Part shown: positions 1 to 7,595 of the stretch, one piece after another
Position numbering within the stretch: the stretch's first letter is position 1
Layout: each line of letters begins with the position of its first letter
Assembly (NCBI RefSeq): GCF_041296385.1
Contig: NW_027183960.1
Coordinates: 915,001-979,000, forward strand
Direction: 5' to 3'
Length of the DNA: 64,000 nucleotides
DNA from: Aphelocoma coerulescens
Lineage: Eukaryota > Chordata > Aves > Passeriformes > Corvidae
The notes under the pieces: generated by a model
Told to the model about the DNA's origin: nothing
Database searches by the model: none
The model's input: the letters and a program-made list of their open reading frames with translations, nothing else
Translations under genes and position numbers: made by a program

Positions 1-115
1 ACTTCCCTACCCCGATCCCCTATTTCCAGCAGTTCTCTCATACCCAAACCCCCCTGCTCGCCCCATCGGTTCCACTGCCACCCCCCAGGCAGCGCGCGCG
101 GGATCCATCCCAGAC
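1..115 (+). pseudogene. gag: gag, proline-rich segment left of the nested LTR (partial)
   Basis: Codons starting at position 2 run open to the nested LTR at 116 and are very rich in proline, alanine and serine, like the gag segment that resumes at 808. If the LTR and one copy of its 5-bp duplication are ignored, the frame starting at position 2 is the same one that continues at 808. The two pieces are therefore one gag exon split by the insertion. The matrix domain and start codon lie outside the window. Because of its composition this stretch has little diagnostic value alone; the call depends on continuity with the right-hand part. Confidence 0.6.
111..115. repeat. Target site duplication, left copy (CAGAC)
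   Basis: The 5-mer CAGAC directly precedes the TG of the nested LTR and matches 803-807 exactly. Together the pair marks the insertion point in the gag of the host ERV. Confidence 0.85.
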
Positions 116-601
116 TGTTATAAATAGAGTATGTAATTCGTGCTATTATGTATAAAACTGAAATGTAATCAGACCATGCAAATACAGAGTTTCAAAATCC
201 CTCAATCAGCCTGGCTGAGAGAAAAATTTCACAACACTGAAAGAAGTTCTCTCACAGATCTAATCAATAAGTGAGGATTCCACCTAGGTGGGGTTGGTTC
301 TTATCACTGGGACATTTGCACCATGACGACTTGATCACCACCTTCTTATATCTACATCTCATCTGATAAGGAATCAGACATTTCGGGAACTAAAAATAAC
401 TGTTCCGGGAACCAGAGATGGCCCATCCATCACCAGAAATGGCCCTTCCATCAGAAGAAATGGCCCACTCATCACCCAGGATGGACAATTCATTGGACCC
501 AGGAAAGGCTTTGTGCAGCCCAACTCTGGGACAAGAAAACTTCATGAATATGCTAAAATTATGAGAAGAATAGAATTAATTCGGACTCTGCCCAAAAACT
601 G

Positions 602-607
602 TATAAG
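602..607 (+). promoter_or_regulatory. TATA-like box of nested solo LTR
   Basis: TATAAG lies 150 bp upstream of the AATAAA signal of the same LTR, which is the usual U3/R arrangement. There is no evidence in the sequence that it is still active. Confidence 0.5.
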
Positions 608-751
608 AAGGAACCAGCTGAAGCAGCACTCGTGAACTTGGGAGGTCTGGTGCGATAGAGATCAGATCCATGCGTGTTCACCCAGCTCCGACCCCGGGCT
701 CGGAGCTGCTTTTCTCGATCGTGGCTTTTGAGACCGATATTTCGGTTGTAT

Positions 752-757
752 AATAAA
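752..757 (+). terminator. Polyadenylation signal of nested solo LTR
   Basis: AATAAA within an AT-rich stretch about 45 bp before the LTR end. It would terminate transcripts reading through gag on the + strand. Confidence 0.6.
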
Positions 758-802
758 TGTTATTTCTTTATCAATTTTGATTGGGCAATTCTGTTTACCT
801 CA

Positions 803-807
803 CAGAC
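803..807. repeat. Target site duplication, right copy (CAGAC)
   Basis: The 5-mer CAGAC directly follows the terminal CA of the nested LTR and is identical to 111-115. The gag reading frame resumes after it at 808. Confidence 0.85.
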
Positions 808-1177
808 CCATCCCCATTCCCCGGGATGGATGCCTCTGAGCCGCCCCCAGCCCCATCTCCCCGTGCCCCTGATATTTTGCAACCTTTTGCGCATGACACC
901 ACCCTTCCCCCTCTCGCACCGGCTCGCGGTGCCTCTGACCCCCCCCACCCCACCGCGTCCCACCCCAGTGCGGCGGCCCCGTCCCAGCAAGCCGCCCCGC
1001 TGCTGCTGCCCCTCCCTGAACCCACGGAACAAGCATGGTACAACATGGGGCCGGTCCCGCAGAGCCCTGCGCATGCACTGTGGGGCACGGAACAAGCATC
1101 TGCCCCTCTCGCCGCTGGCAGGACCCAGCTATCCGCGGCACTGCCCCAGGCTACCGCCCAAGGAGTGGAATTTCCCT

Positions 1178-1196
1178 CCCCCCCCCCCCCCCCCCC
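1178..1196 (+). repeat. C19 homopolymer run
   Basis: Nineteen consecutive C within gag. Length is likely variable between individuals and unreliable in sequencing, so reading-frame conclusions nearby should be treated with caution. Confidence 0.9.
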
Positions 1197-1671
1197 ACCA
1201 ATGGCCCAGGCACCCTGGCAGGCACCGGCACACCCACTCTCTCCCCCCCTAGCTGCATCTTGCGCAATCCCTGATGCTCCCCCTCTCCCTACACCCCCCT
1301 CCCCATACCACGGGTTCTTGTGCAATCCCCATCTCCTCCGCTGCTGCGCTAGAGCCCACCGCCCCCCCACACCCTCCTATAGCCCACGCTGACTCCACAG
1401 GGAATTGCGAAACCGGCACTACCTGTAACCCGACCTCCCCCCAAACGACCTGCTGCTGTACAACCTCTCTACCCCCATGCTGCCACAACAGACCCCCTTC
1501 CCATCCCTCAAACCATCCCCGACCCCGCGCTACCCCTGCCCTGGCTAAAGGAAAGTCGGCATTTCAAAAATGCCACGCTACACCCCCTGTATCCCGGCCC
1601 TGCCCTGCCACAGCTTATCCCTCCTGTTCAGATGACAGTAGCAGGAGCTCTGGCTCTGACTCTGAGGATTG

Positions 1672-2726
1672 ATGGGCACAGACACACAGGGAAGCGAACC
1701 GGGAGGGAGATTGGGTGTTAGCCAGAAAACCTCAGCCTTTCCAGTCATTATAGGGAAAGGGAGGAGGGGTGGTCCAACTACAAAAACATGGGAACCTATC
1801 CCATACAAAGAAATCAAAGAGCTTTGCAAGGCAGCAAAAGAACATGGGAGAGGGTCACATTTCTTTAGAAAGCTATTGGAAGCCACTTTGCCTATACATT
1901 AGTACCACATGATATTAAAAACATTATTAATTGCATCCTTTCCCCTGCTGAATATATGTTATGGGAAAGGCATTGGAAAAGACATTTAAAAACACTGTCT
2001 GACACTTATGCTAAAGATGCAAATCAGACAGATTGGACAATAGAACAACTGGGTGGAGAAGGTGACCTCCAAAAACCCTCAGATCAAGCTACAATCTTAT
2101 CTGAAGTAGCATTACAAGACATAGCTATTGCAGCTAAGACATCGCTGTTTCTTACCCCTGATGATTCTGTTCCTACACAATATTTCTCTAACATCAAACA
2201 GTCAGCAAATGAAAGCTTCATTCAGTTTGTTGATTGTTTAAAAGCTAGCTTAGAGAAACAGATAGAGAGTCCGGATGGACGAAAAGAACTTTTGGGTAAA
2301 CTTGCCATGGTAAATGCTAACGAACAATGTAAGAATATCTTGAGGGCCCTACCCATGGACACAGAACCCACAATAGAACAAATGATAGAGAGCTGTACAC
2401 GACACACATCTGCAGAACACACAGTGACCCAAGCAGTTGTAAAGGGCATCACAGAGGGAGTTTCTGGTGCATTTGCTGCAGCAGTCTCTAAGGAGAACGC
2501 CTGCTGTTTCTATTGTGGCGAACTTAGACACTTTATAAAGGACTGCCCACAAAGGTCACCCACCCAGAACCATCGTGCCGCCTACCAAAGGTACCAGAGA
2601 CAGCAACAGCACCAGCAGCGTCCAAAAAACTTCTATCGGAGCGCGGTGTCAAGGCCCCGCACTCAGACAACAAATCAAAGGCCATACTACCCTGCCCCGG
2701 CTGCGAACTCCACATCAGACCACTGA
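1672..2726 (+). pseudogene. gag: gag, capsid and nucleocapsid
   Basis: Capsid starts near 1730 with a Pro-Val-Ile segment and a Trp-Glu-Pro-Ile-Pro-Tyr motif typical of class II capsid N-termini. A one-base frameshift lies near 1885: the first frame stops at 1900-1902 while the next frame (codons 0 mod 3) continues the capsid from about 1887 to the gag stop at 2724-2726. The major homology region is recognisable at about 2193-2260 (Ile-Lys-Gln ... Glu-Ser-Phe ... Phe-Val-Asp). Nucleocapsid has one zinc knuckle, C-X2-C-X4-H-X4-C (Cys 2505, Cys 2514, His 2529, Cys 2544), then a Gln/Arg-rich basic tail. Class II Gag usually has two knuckles and I find no second one in this frame. The slip site for pro is at 2624, inside the tail. 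Confidence 0.88.
2624..2630 (+). promoter_or_regulatory. -1 ribosomal frameshift heptamer, gag to pro
   Basis: The heptamer A AAA AAC is in register with the gag frame (AAA at 2625, AAC at 2628). Shifting back by one gives a frame open from 2630 through the dUTPase-like segment and protease to 3475. A AAA AAC is the gag-pro slip sequence known from mouse mammary tumor virus. I did not model a downstream pseudoknot. The gag stop lies about 95 bases further on, at 2724. Confidence 0.85.
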
Positions 2727-3475
2727 CAGCAGACAACTGGACCTCACCCGGCACCATCATCCCAGGCAATCCCAGAACACATGAGAAGGATCCAACACAC
2801 GGAGCGCTACCGATCGGAACCAGACGCCAACTGGTAACATCACTGCCATTTAACTTTGTTGACAAGCGTTTTTATCATATCCCCACAGGAAAGTACGGAC
2901 CACAGAACGGCCCATGGGAGATTCTTATCCTAAGCGATACCATCCATGGTCCAGAACAACTCTTTGTATTACCTGAGATACAAACAGTGCAACCTGGACA
3001 AGAGATTCTTGTCCAGCTTTGCTGCACGGACACACCTTTCTTTCTCCCACAGGGAACACCGATTGCTCAAGCTTTTTTACTTCCACAGAACCGCCCAGAA
3101 CAGCTTCCTCTCAATCCTACAGCAATGTGGATAGAGATTGTGGGCTCAAACAAACCGACCATTGAGTGCAGCTTGTTCTGTAAAGGAGAGAGTGTCTACC
3201 GCCCAGGGATGCTGGACACTGGAGCAGACGTGACCATCATCACCCGCTCCGAGTGGCCAGGGAATTGGGAACTGGAGCCAGTAGCAGGTATGATCTCCGG
3301 GATTGGTGGAGTTGCAGTACCCATGAGAAGCAAACGAAATGTTGTCATCGAAGGACCCGAAGGCAAGATAGCGACCACCCGATCATTCGTGGTAAGAGCC
3401 CCCATCACCCTATGGGGCAGAGACCTTCTATCCCAGTGGGGTGCCAGCCTCACCATTCCCAGCCAGGATTTCTGA
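2630..3475 (+). CDS. pro: pro: dUTPase-like segment plus aspartic protease
   Basis: About 281 codons, entered by the -1 shift at 2624 and without its own start codon. The first part (about 2790-3090) has a Gly-Thr-Arg motif, a Pro-Thr-Gly-Lys segment and, near 3050-3090, a Gln-Gly-Thr-Pro-Ile-Ala-Gln motif followed by a hydrophobic stretch. This order recalls the dUTPase of betaretroviral pro genes but it is degenerate, and activity is doubtful. The protease follows, with catalytic Asp-Thr-Gly-Ala-Asp (Asp codon 3215-3217) and the C-terminal Trp-Gly-Arg-Asp-Leu-Leu motif near 3412-3430. The frame has no internal stop, unlike gag and pol. It ends at TGA 3473-3475, which overlaps the pol entry site. 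The protease would cleave Gag and Gag-Pro-Pol polyproteins, but this provirus is otherwise broken. Confidence 0.82.
   Translation, partial: LLSERGVKAPHSDNKSKAILPCPGCELHIRPLTADNWTSPGTIIPGNPRTHEKDPTHGALPIGTRRQLVTSLPFNFVDKRFYHIPTGKYGPQNGPWEILILSDTIHGPEQLFVLPEIQTVQPGQEILVQLCCTDTPFFLPQGTPIAQAFLLPQNRPEQLPLNPTAMWIEIVGSNKPTIECSLFCKGESVYRPGMLDTGADVTIITRSEWPGNWELEPVAGMISGIGGVAVPMRSKRNVVIEGPEGKIATTRSFVVRAPITLWGRDLLSQWGASLTIPSQDF
3466..3472 (+). promoter_or_regulatory. Probable -1 frameshift heptamer, pro to pol
   Basis: G GAT TTC is in register with pro, one codon before its stop at 3473. A -1 slip leads into the open pol frame at 3472. It resembles the GGATTTA heptamer used at the pro-pol junction of mouse mammary tumor virus. 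It is less canonical than the gag-pro site, so confidence is lower. Confidence 0.65.
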
Positions 3476-4396
3476 CTGGGGCTACTGAGAAAGGCACACT
3501 GCCATCTATTCCCCCGCTCACCTGGAAGACTGACAACCCAAAGTGGACAAGGCAGTGGCCCCTTGAAGAAGAAAAACTCAGTGCGCTGGAAGCCCTGGTA
3601 GAAGAGCAACTTGCCAAAGGTCATATCACCGAAACCACAAGCCCTTGGAATTCCCCTGTCTTTGTACTGAAAAAGCCTAGCAAAGACAAATGGAGACTAC
3701 TCCAGGACCTATGGAAGATCAATGAGGTCATTGAAGACATGGGCCCCCTCCAACCTGGCCTGCCATCACCATCGATGCTGCCCTGAGACTGGCTGCTGGC
3801 CATCACAGACATTAAAGACTGTTTCTTTAACATCCCGCTCCATCCCCAGGATGCACCACGGTTCACCTTCTCCATCCCCTCTCTTAACGAACAAGCCCCA
3901 CTCAGAAGATACCACTGGCTCGTCTTCCCACAAGGCATGAAGAACAGCCTGACCATCTGCCAGTGGTACATCGCCCACATTCTGTCCCCCATCAGGAGCC
4001 TATTCCCAGAAGCAATCATTTACCACTATATGGATGACATACTAATCTGTGCATCAGAAAAAACTTACTTGGACAGAACTCTTAAAAAGACAATTGAAGC
4101 CATAGAAGAAGCAGGGTTCGAGATTTGTGAGGACAAAGTGCAGCACTCCAGCCCATGGACTTACCTTGGCCTCCAGATCCGGGAGAGAACCATCGTACCC
4201 CAGCAACTCACCATCAAAGAGGATCCCAAAACCCTAAGGGACTTACACAGCCTGTGCGGATCCATAAATTGGATACGCCCCCTACTGGGAGTCACAACAG
4301 AAGACCTCACTCCCCTCTTCAACCTTCTCTGCAGCAGTGAAGATTTGGACTCTCCACGCGCCCTCACACCTGAAGCCCGAGATACCATCACCAAAC
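3472..4396 (+). pseudogene. pol: pol: reverse transcriptase, with an in-frame stop
   Basis: Entered from pro by the -1 shift. The palm and fingers are clear: a Trp-Asn-Ser-Pro-Val-Phe-Val segment near 3645, the first catalytic Asp in a Thr-Asp-Ile-Lys-Asp context (3808-3810), a Pro-Gln-Gly-Met motif near 3930, and Tyr-Met-Asp-Asp at 4027-4038 supplying the other two catalytic Asp. A TGA at 3784-3786 interrupts the frame just before a conserved Asp-Trp; a C-to-T change of CGA (Arg) would explain it. The Leu-Gln-Asp-Leu-Trp segment near 3700 replaces a normally Arg-rich motif, again compatible with CpG decay. The same frame continues after the stop until about 4396, where a one-base deletion moves the reading frame. 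Confidence 0.9.
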
Positions 4397-5275
4397 CATC
4401 CAGGAAGCCCTGTCTTCACGCCAAGCCCATCGCGTTGAACCCAGCCTGCCTCTCCAGTTTGCAGTTCTGGGTAAGGCTCCCCATTTACACGGACTGATCT
4501 TCCAATGGGACCCTCAACTCAGAGACCCTTTGTTGATACTTGAATGGGTCTTCACAAGCCATCAGCCTACAAAGACATTAACCACCTTCCAAGAAGTAAT
4601 GGCACATTTAATAAAAAAGGCCAGAACTCGTCTCCGCTCTCTTGCAGGGTGTGAGTTCGCATGCATATACTTGCCATTGACCACTGAAGATCTGAAGCAG
4701 TCACTCCAGACCAATGAGAGCCTCCAGTTAGCCCTAGACAGCTACACAGGCCAAATTTCCATTCACATGCCAAAACATAGATTTTTCTACCGTGATGCAG
4801 CTTTTAAATTGAATCCAAAATTAATCCAAAGTAGAAAACTTCTCAAAGCTCTGACCGTCTTTACCAATGGGTCTGGTTCGTCCCATCGGTCTATCATGAC
4901 ATGGAGGCAACCCAATACCCAAAAATGGGAATCTGATATCCAAACAGTAGAGGGATCTCCACAGATTGCTGAGTTAGCAGCTGTTGTCAGAGCCTTTGAA
5001 AAGTTTAAAGATGAACCTTTTAATTTGGTCACAGATTCGGCTTATGTCGCTGGTATAGCTATGAGGGCTGAACATGCTTTTCTAAAGGAAGTCTCCAACC
5101 AAAAATTATACCAATTGGTTTCTACATTAATTCATTTAATCTCCCACAGGAAACAGCCTACTACATTATGCATGTGAGGTCACACACCGACCTCCCTGGT
5201 CCCATTGCCGAAGGGAACAGGAGAGCAGATGCACTGGCCATGCCAGCAGAGACTGCAAACGTCCCTGACATCTGA
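4396..5275 (+). pseudogene. pol: pol: RT connection and RNase H, frameshifted, catalytic Asp lost
   Basis: After the shift near 4396 the frame (codons 0 mod 3) is open through the connection domain into RNase H. A second one-base deletion near 5157 moves to codons 2 mod 3, ending at a stop at 5273-5275. The RNase H active site is D-E-D-D in functional enzymes. Here the first position reads Asn (AAT 4866-4868, in a Phe-Thr-Asn-Gly-Ser context), a G-to-A change. Glu is kept at 4971-4973, Asp at 5034-5036 and the last Asp at 5228-5230. The domain would cut the RNA strand of RNA-DNA hybrids during reverse transcription, but the missing Asp should abolish this. The coding trace ends abruptly at 5275, where integrase sequence starts without its N-terminal domain. 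Confidence 0.85.
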
Positions 5276-6102
5276 ACAGCTGCCAATTGTGGCAAACCGA
5301 TGTAACCCACTTCCCATCCTTTGGGAGATCCAAATACGTGCATGTGTCAGTTGACACATTTTCTGGGGCAGTGTTTGTGTCAGCCCATGCAGGGGAAGAT
5401 GCCGTCATCAAGCATTTCCTCCTTGCCTTCGCCACCCTGGGAGTCCCTGAAGAAATCAAAACAGATAATGGGCCTGCCTACACCTCTCACAAGTTAAAAG
5501 ATTTCTTCAACCAATGGGGGATAAAACACAAGACAGGCATACCTAGCAATCCCACAGGACAATCCATCGTAGAAAGGAGCCACCAAACCCTCAAAAGAGT
5601 CCTCAACCAGCAAAGGAGAGAAACAGAAATCTTGTCTCCCACTGAAAGACTCTGTGAGGCTCTCTATGTCATTACCTTCCTAAATGGTACATCATCAGAG
5701 CCTGACCCCCCAGTACTCTGCCACTTCTCAAACTCAACCCAAGCTAAGCTCACAGAGAAGCCACCAGTGCTGATAAAGGACCCTGAATCACACCAGGTCT
5801 CTGGGCCTTTCCAATTGATTACCTGGGAGAGAGGCTACGCTTGTGTCCAGCTACCATCCAGCCCAAAGTGGTTCCCAGGAAAAAGTATAAAACCATACCT
5901 AGGCCCTACAAACACTGCTCCTACAAACACCAACAAGAACTCTCCTGAGACGAATACAGGACCTCCCCAAAACCAGACCAGCTCTGCATGGAGACAAAAA
6001 CGTCGCCGGATGCCCACCAACCAGGAAAAAGATCGTCCCACCACACGGCAGCAGACGAAACAGAAAGCTGAACAAGAAGCTATGGCAAAAGTCAAGCTGT
6101 AG
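5276..6102 (+). pseudogene. pol: pol: integrase lacking its N-terminal zinc domain
   Basis: Open from about 5275 to TAG 6100-6102. The catalytic core is intact: Asp 5299-5301 (Gln-Thr-Asp-Val-Thr-His context), Asp 5464-5466 (Thr-Asp-Asn-Gly-Pro) and Glu 5572-5574, with exactly 35 residues between the second Asp and the Glu. A Trp-rich, basic C-terminal domain follows (Trp-Phe-Pro-Gly near 5870), then a long Thr/Gln/Lys-rich tail with a run of basic residues at about 5992-6010. The usual HHCC zinc-binding domain, roughly 50 residues plus linker, is absent: RNase H coding sequence ends at 5275 and the core begins within a few codons. A deletion of a few hundred bases is inferred. The core would insert viral DNA; without HHCC it is not expected to work. 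Confidence 0.9.
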
Positions 6103-6301
6103 GCCAGACACAGCCTGAAAAACTGATCCTTAGTTTATATGTTATCACCCCTTGTTACCCCAAAATATCCCCTTCCCTCAACCCTTGTCAAACCTCCCTA
6201 AACCCCGAAACTTCCCTTCTCACCACAAAGCTAACAAATCTTGCTTATATTCCCTCTCAGAAGCCCCATCCCTCTCCAAAGATGAAATGTATCTACGTTG
6301 A
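6103..6301 (+). other. Region between integrase and env remnant, no recognisable gene
   Basis: C/T-rich sequence with no convincing open frame. It probably holds the deletion joint that removed most of env. A pyrimidine-rich stretch ending in CAG near 6251-6260 could be a leftover env splice acceptor, but this is weak. Confidence 0.4.
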
Positions 6302-6553
6302 TGCTATCCTCACCACAGACTCTATGACCTAACAGTAGACAATGACCTTTTTGGACGATAGGGAATAACTGGATGGATTTCATCTTTGATTAAGGGAGCT
6401 TTGTGGGTACTCATTGTAATCATTACTGGGTTACTTATGTTCTCTTCCCTCCTACGTTGCTGTAGAAAGGCTGCCAGGAACGCCTTTTTAATAAATACAG
6501 AAGAGGGAGTTGTGGGGTATGCCCAGCCCCTGCCCTGGAGGGATCTCTGCTGA
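6302..6553 (+). pseudogene. env: env remnant: transmembrane anchor and cytoplasmic tail
   Basis: In codons 2 mod 3 the sequence reads a short membrane-proximal segment (6302-6358), a TAG stop at 6359-6361 where a Trp codon is plausible, then Gly-Trp-Ile and a strongly hydrophobic segment (about 6383-6445). Next come two adjacent Cys with basic residues, and a tail that stops at TGA 6551-6553. This is the layout of the C-terminal end of a retroviral transmembrane subunit. The surface subunit, fusion peptide and most of the ectodomain are missing. The tail runs 43 bases into the 3' LTR. Confidence 0.75.
6499..6509 (+). other. Polypurine tract
   Basis: An 11-base purine run (AGAAGAGGGAG) separated by one T from the TGTGGGG start of the 3' LTR. 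This is the expected position of the plus-strand primer. Confidence 0.75.
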
Positions 6554-7055
6554 GATAAGAGATTACGTATTCGCCCAGCAGGACTCCCTGGAAAGGCAAC
6601 CACTGCTTTGGTCATGGCGAGAAAAGACAGACCCACAATCCTTTAGGAGACTCTATGCAGATCCTTTGTAACCCATTGGCCTTCACCCATCCCCTGTATC
6701 CCTATAAAAGCAAGCCCTCTGCCCCTGTGGAGAGAGAGCTCTCATCCCTGGCTTTCCCCTTCGCCGGAGGGGACCAACAATTAAGCTACCTTCCGTGCAG
6801 AACCAGCCACACAAGCCTCTCGTCTCTCTCTCGGGTCTGGTCTGGACTGGAGGCTGCCCTGCAGAGCTGAGCTGGAATCACAAGCTGATAATCACTAAAG
6901 AGCTGACAGCCTCTGCAAGGGCCCCTCTGCCAGCAACTGAGGGAAGACACATGGCCTCGAGAAGCCGATTCTTTCGGGACCATCTCCCCCGACCGGTCAC
7001 CTCTTCCTGGGTCAGAGCTAATACCCCATCACCAGCTGTAAAAATATCCCTAACA
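6511..7055 (+). mobile_element. 3' LTR of the class II ERV
   Basis: The 545-bp LTR starts TGTGGGGTAT and ends ATCCCTAACA, with imperfect inverted ends. A polypurine tract lies immediately upstream. U3 carries an inverted CCAAT (ATTGG, 6675-6679) and a TATAAAA box (6703-6709). I see no canonical AATAAA in R, so the poly(A) signal is non-canonical or mutated. The first satellite-like bases follow directly. The paired 5' LTR is outside the window. Confidence 0.85.
6703..6709 (+). promoter_or_regulatory. TATA box of 3' LTR
   Basis: TATAAAA preceded by an inverted CCAAT about 25 bp upstream, a standard LTR promoter layout. If active it would direct transcription into the satellite array. Confidence 0.65.
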
Positions 7056-7595
7056 TGCAGATCTCCCTAATCCTGCTCCACCACTGCTGACATCAGGGAA
7101 TTCACTGGAAATGCAAACACCTGCCTTTCCTGCTGGAGGATCGCGTCTGGCAGCTGTCTGAGCCTCTTCACCTTTGGCAACAGCACTACCACCTTCGAGT
7201 CATGGACCGGCAACTGGCAGCTCCAGGACACTTGCTGCTCCTAGGATGCTTTCATCTGGGAAAATTTTCTTGAAAACAACCTTGCTACAGTTTCTACATT
7301 CAGGCCTTTCGTGGCCATCTGCATCCGCGGCCACAAGCAGGTTCTGAAGATCAACGTGCCTCTAGGGCACCAGGGACTCCTGTCTGTGGACAAAGAAAAC
7401 AAAGACAACTTGTAAGAAGGGAACCTGGAGCTTCTAGTTAGAAGAGAAAGGACTATTCAATCAAGGCAGGGCCAAGGGAGGAAACTTTCTAAAATGGAAC
7501 AAGCAGCAGAAGCACAGTACTTTTGCAGAAGAAATTCCCCTCCCAGCACTTGGCTTAATGAAAAAGCCTGATGTTGCTATGAGAGACTTGAGTTC
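7056..7595 (+). repeat. Diverged partial monomer at the array edge
   Basis: Aligns to the last 540 bp of a monomer, starting inside the segment before the CTGCTGACATCAG landmark. It differs from all internal copies at many positions, for example in the LTR-proximal 200 bp and in the exon-like segment (7304-7411), where several codons differ. Edge copies that escape homogenisation usually look like this. The left part of the monomer is missing at the LTR junction. Confidence 0.85.
7304..7411 (+). other. Exon-like 108-nt cassette (first of 48 copies)
   Basis: The segment is preceded by a pyrimidine-rich tract ending in CAG (TAG in later copies) and followed by GTAAG. The frame beginning at its second base is open for 35 codons, with one base before and two after, so both ends have the same phase. 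The same segment occurs in every monomer, exactly 292 to 185 bases before the next monomer start: for example 8507-8614, 20130-20237, 40989-41096 and 61033-61140. In the variants I read there are only substitutions and no stop or indel. The peptide has a His-Lys-Gln-(Leu/Val)-Leu core and ends in Asp-Lys-Glu-Asn-Lys-Asp-Asn. I do not recognise the family. Splicing is not demonstrated. Confidence 0.5.

Larger units (their letters stand above)
116..802 (+). mobile_element. Solo LTR of a second, unrelated ERV family, nested in gag
   Basis: The element begins TGTTATAAAT and ends TTTACCTCA, is 687 bp long and is flanked by the identical 5-mer CAGAC at 111-115 and 803-807. It has a TATA-like box (602-607) and an AATAAA signal (752-757) in + orientation, about 150 bp apart, as in an LTR with a short R region. 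It contains no internal coding sequence, so it is a recombined solo LTR and not a provirus. It does not resemble the 3' LTR at 6511-7055. A 5-bp target duplication is more usual for class III (ERVL) or some class I elements than for class II, which normally makes 6 bp; the family is not identified. It must be younger than the host ERV it interrupts. Confidence 0.88.
803..1672 (+). pseudogene. gag: gag, proline-rich region between matrix and capsid (frameshifted)
   Basis: From 808 the frame is open and strongly Pro/Ala/Ser-rich until a stop at 1390. From within 1253-1390 a second frame (codons at positions 2 mod 3) takes over, probably after a one-base change in one of several C runs such as 1361-1368. 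It stays open to 1669, ending in an acidic Ser/Asp cluster before a stop at 1670. A third switch at about 1669 returns to the first frame, where capsid begins. Proline-rich spacer regions between matrix and capsid are common in betaretroviral Gag and often carry budding motifs; I do not assign a specific late domain. A 19-base C run (1178-1196) lies inside. Identity rests on position between gag segments, since the composition is not distinctive. Confidence 0.65.
1..7055 (+). mobile_element. Endogenous retrovirus, class II (betaretrovirus-like), 5'-truncated by window edge
   Basis: A provirus remnant in the order gag, pro, pol, env remnant, 3' LTR, all on the + strand. Class II assignment rests on three features: gag, pro and pol in three different frames joined by two -1 shift sites; a dUTPase-like segment ahead of the protease; and a D,D-35-E integrase followed by a short transmembrane env tail. 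The 5' LTR, primer-binding site and matrix start are off the left edge, so LTR divergence cannot be used for dating. Many disabling changes show it is not replication-competent: frameshifts near 1253-1390, 1669, 1885, 4396 and 5157, a stop at 3784, loss of the integrase zinc domain and loss of most of env. A foreign solo LTR (116-802) is nested in gag. The 3' LTR abuts the satellite array. Confidence 0.93.

Noticed and set aside
116..802. LTR at 116-802 as the 5' LTR of the ERV
   Set aside because: It does not resemble the 3' LTR at 6511-7055, it has its own 5-bp duplication, and gag reading frame lies on both sides of it.
674..1252. 192-codon ORF on the + strand across the LTR end and gag
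   Set aside because: It crosses the LTR-gag boundary in a different frame and is low-complexity proline-rich sequence; it is a chance frame.
3784..3786. TGA as the natural end of a short pol protein
   Set aside because: The same frame continues into the RT active site including YMDD, so it is an inactivating mutation.
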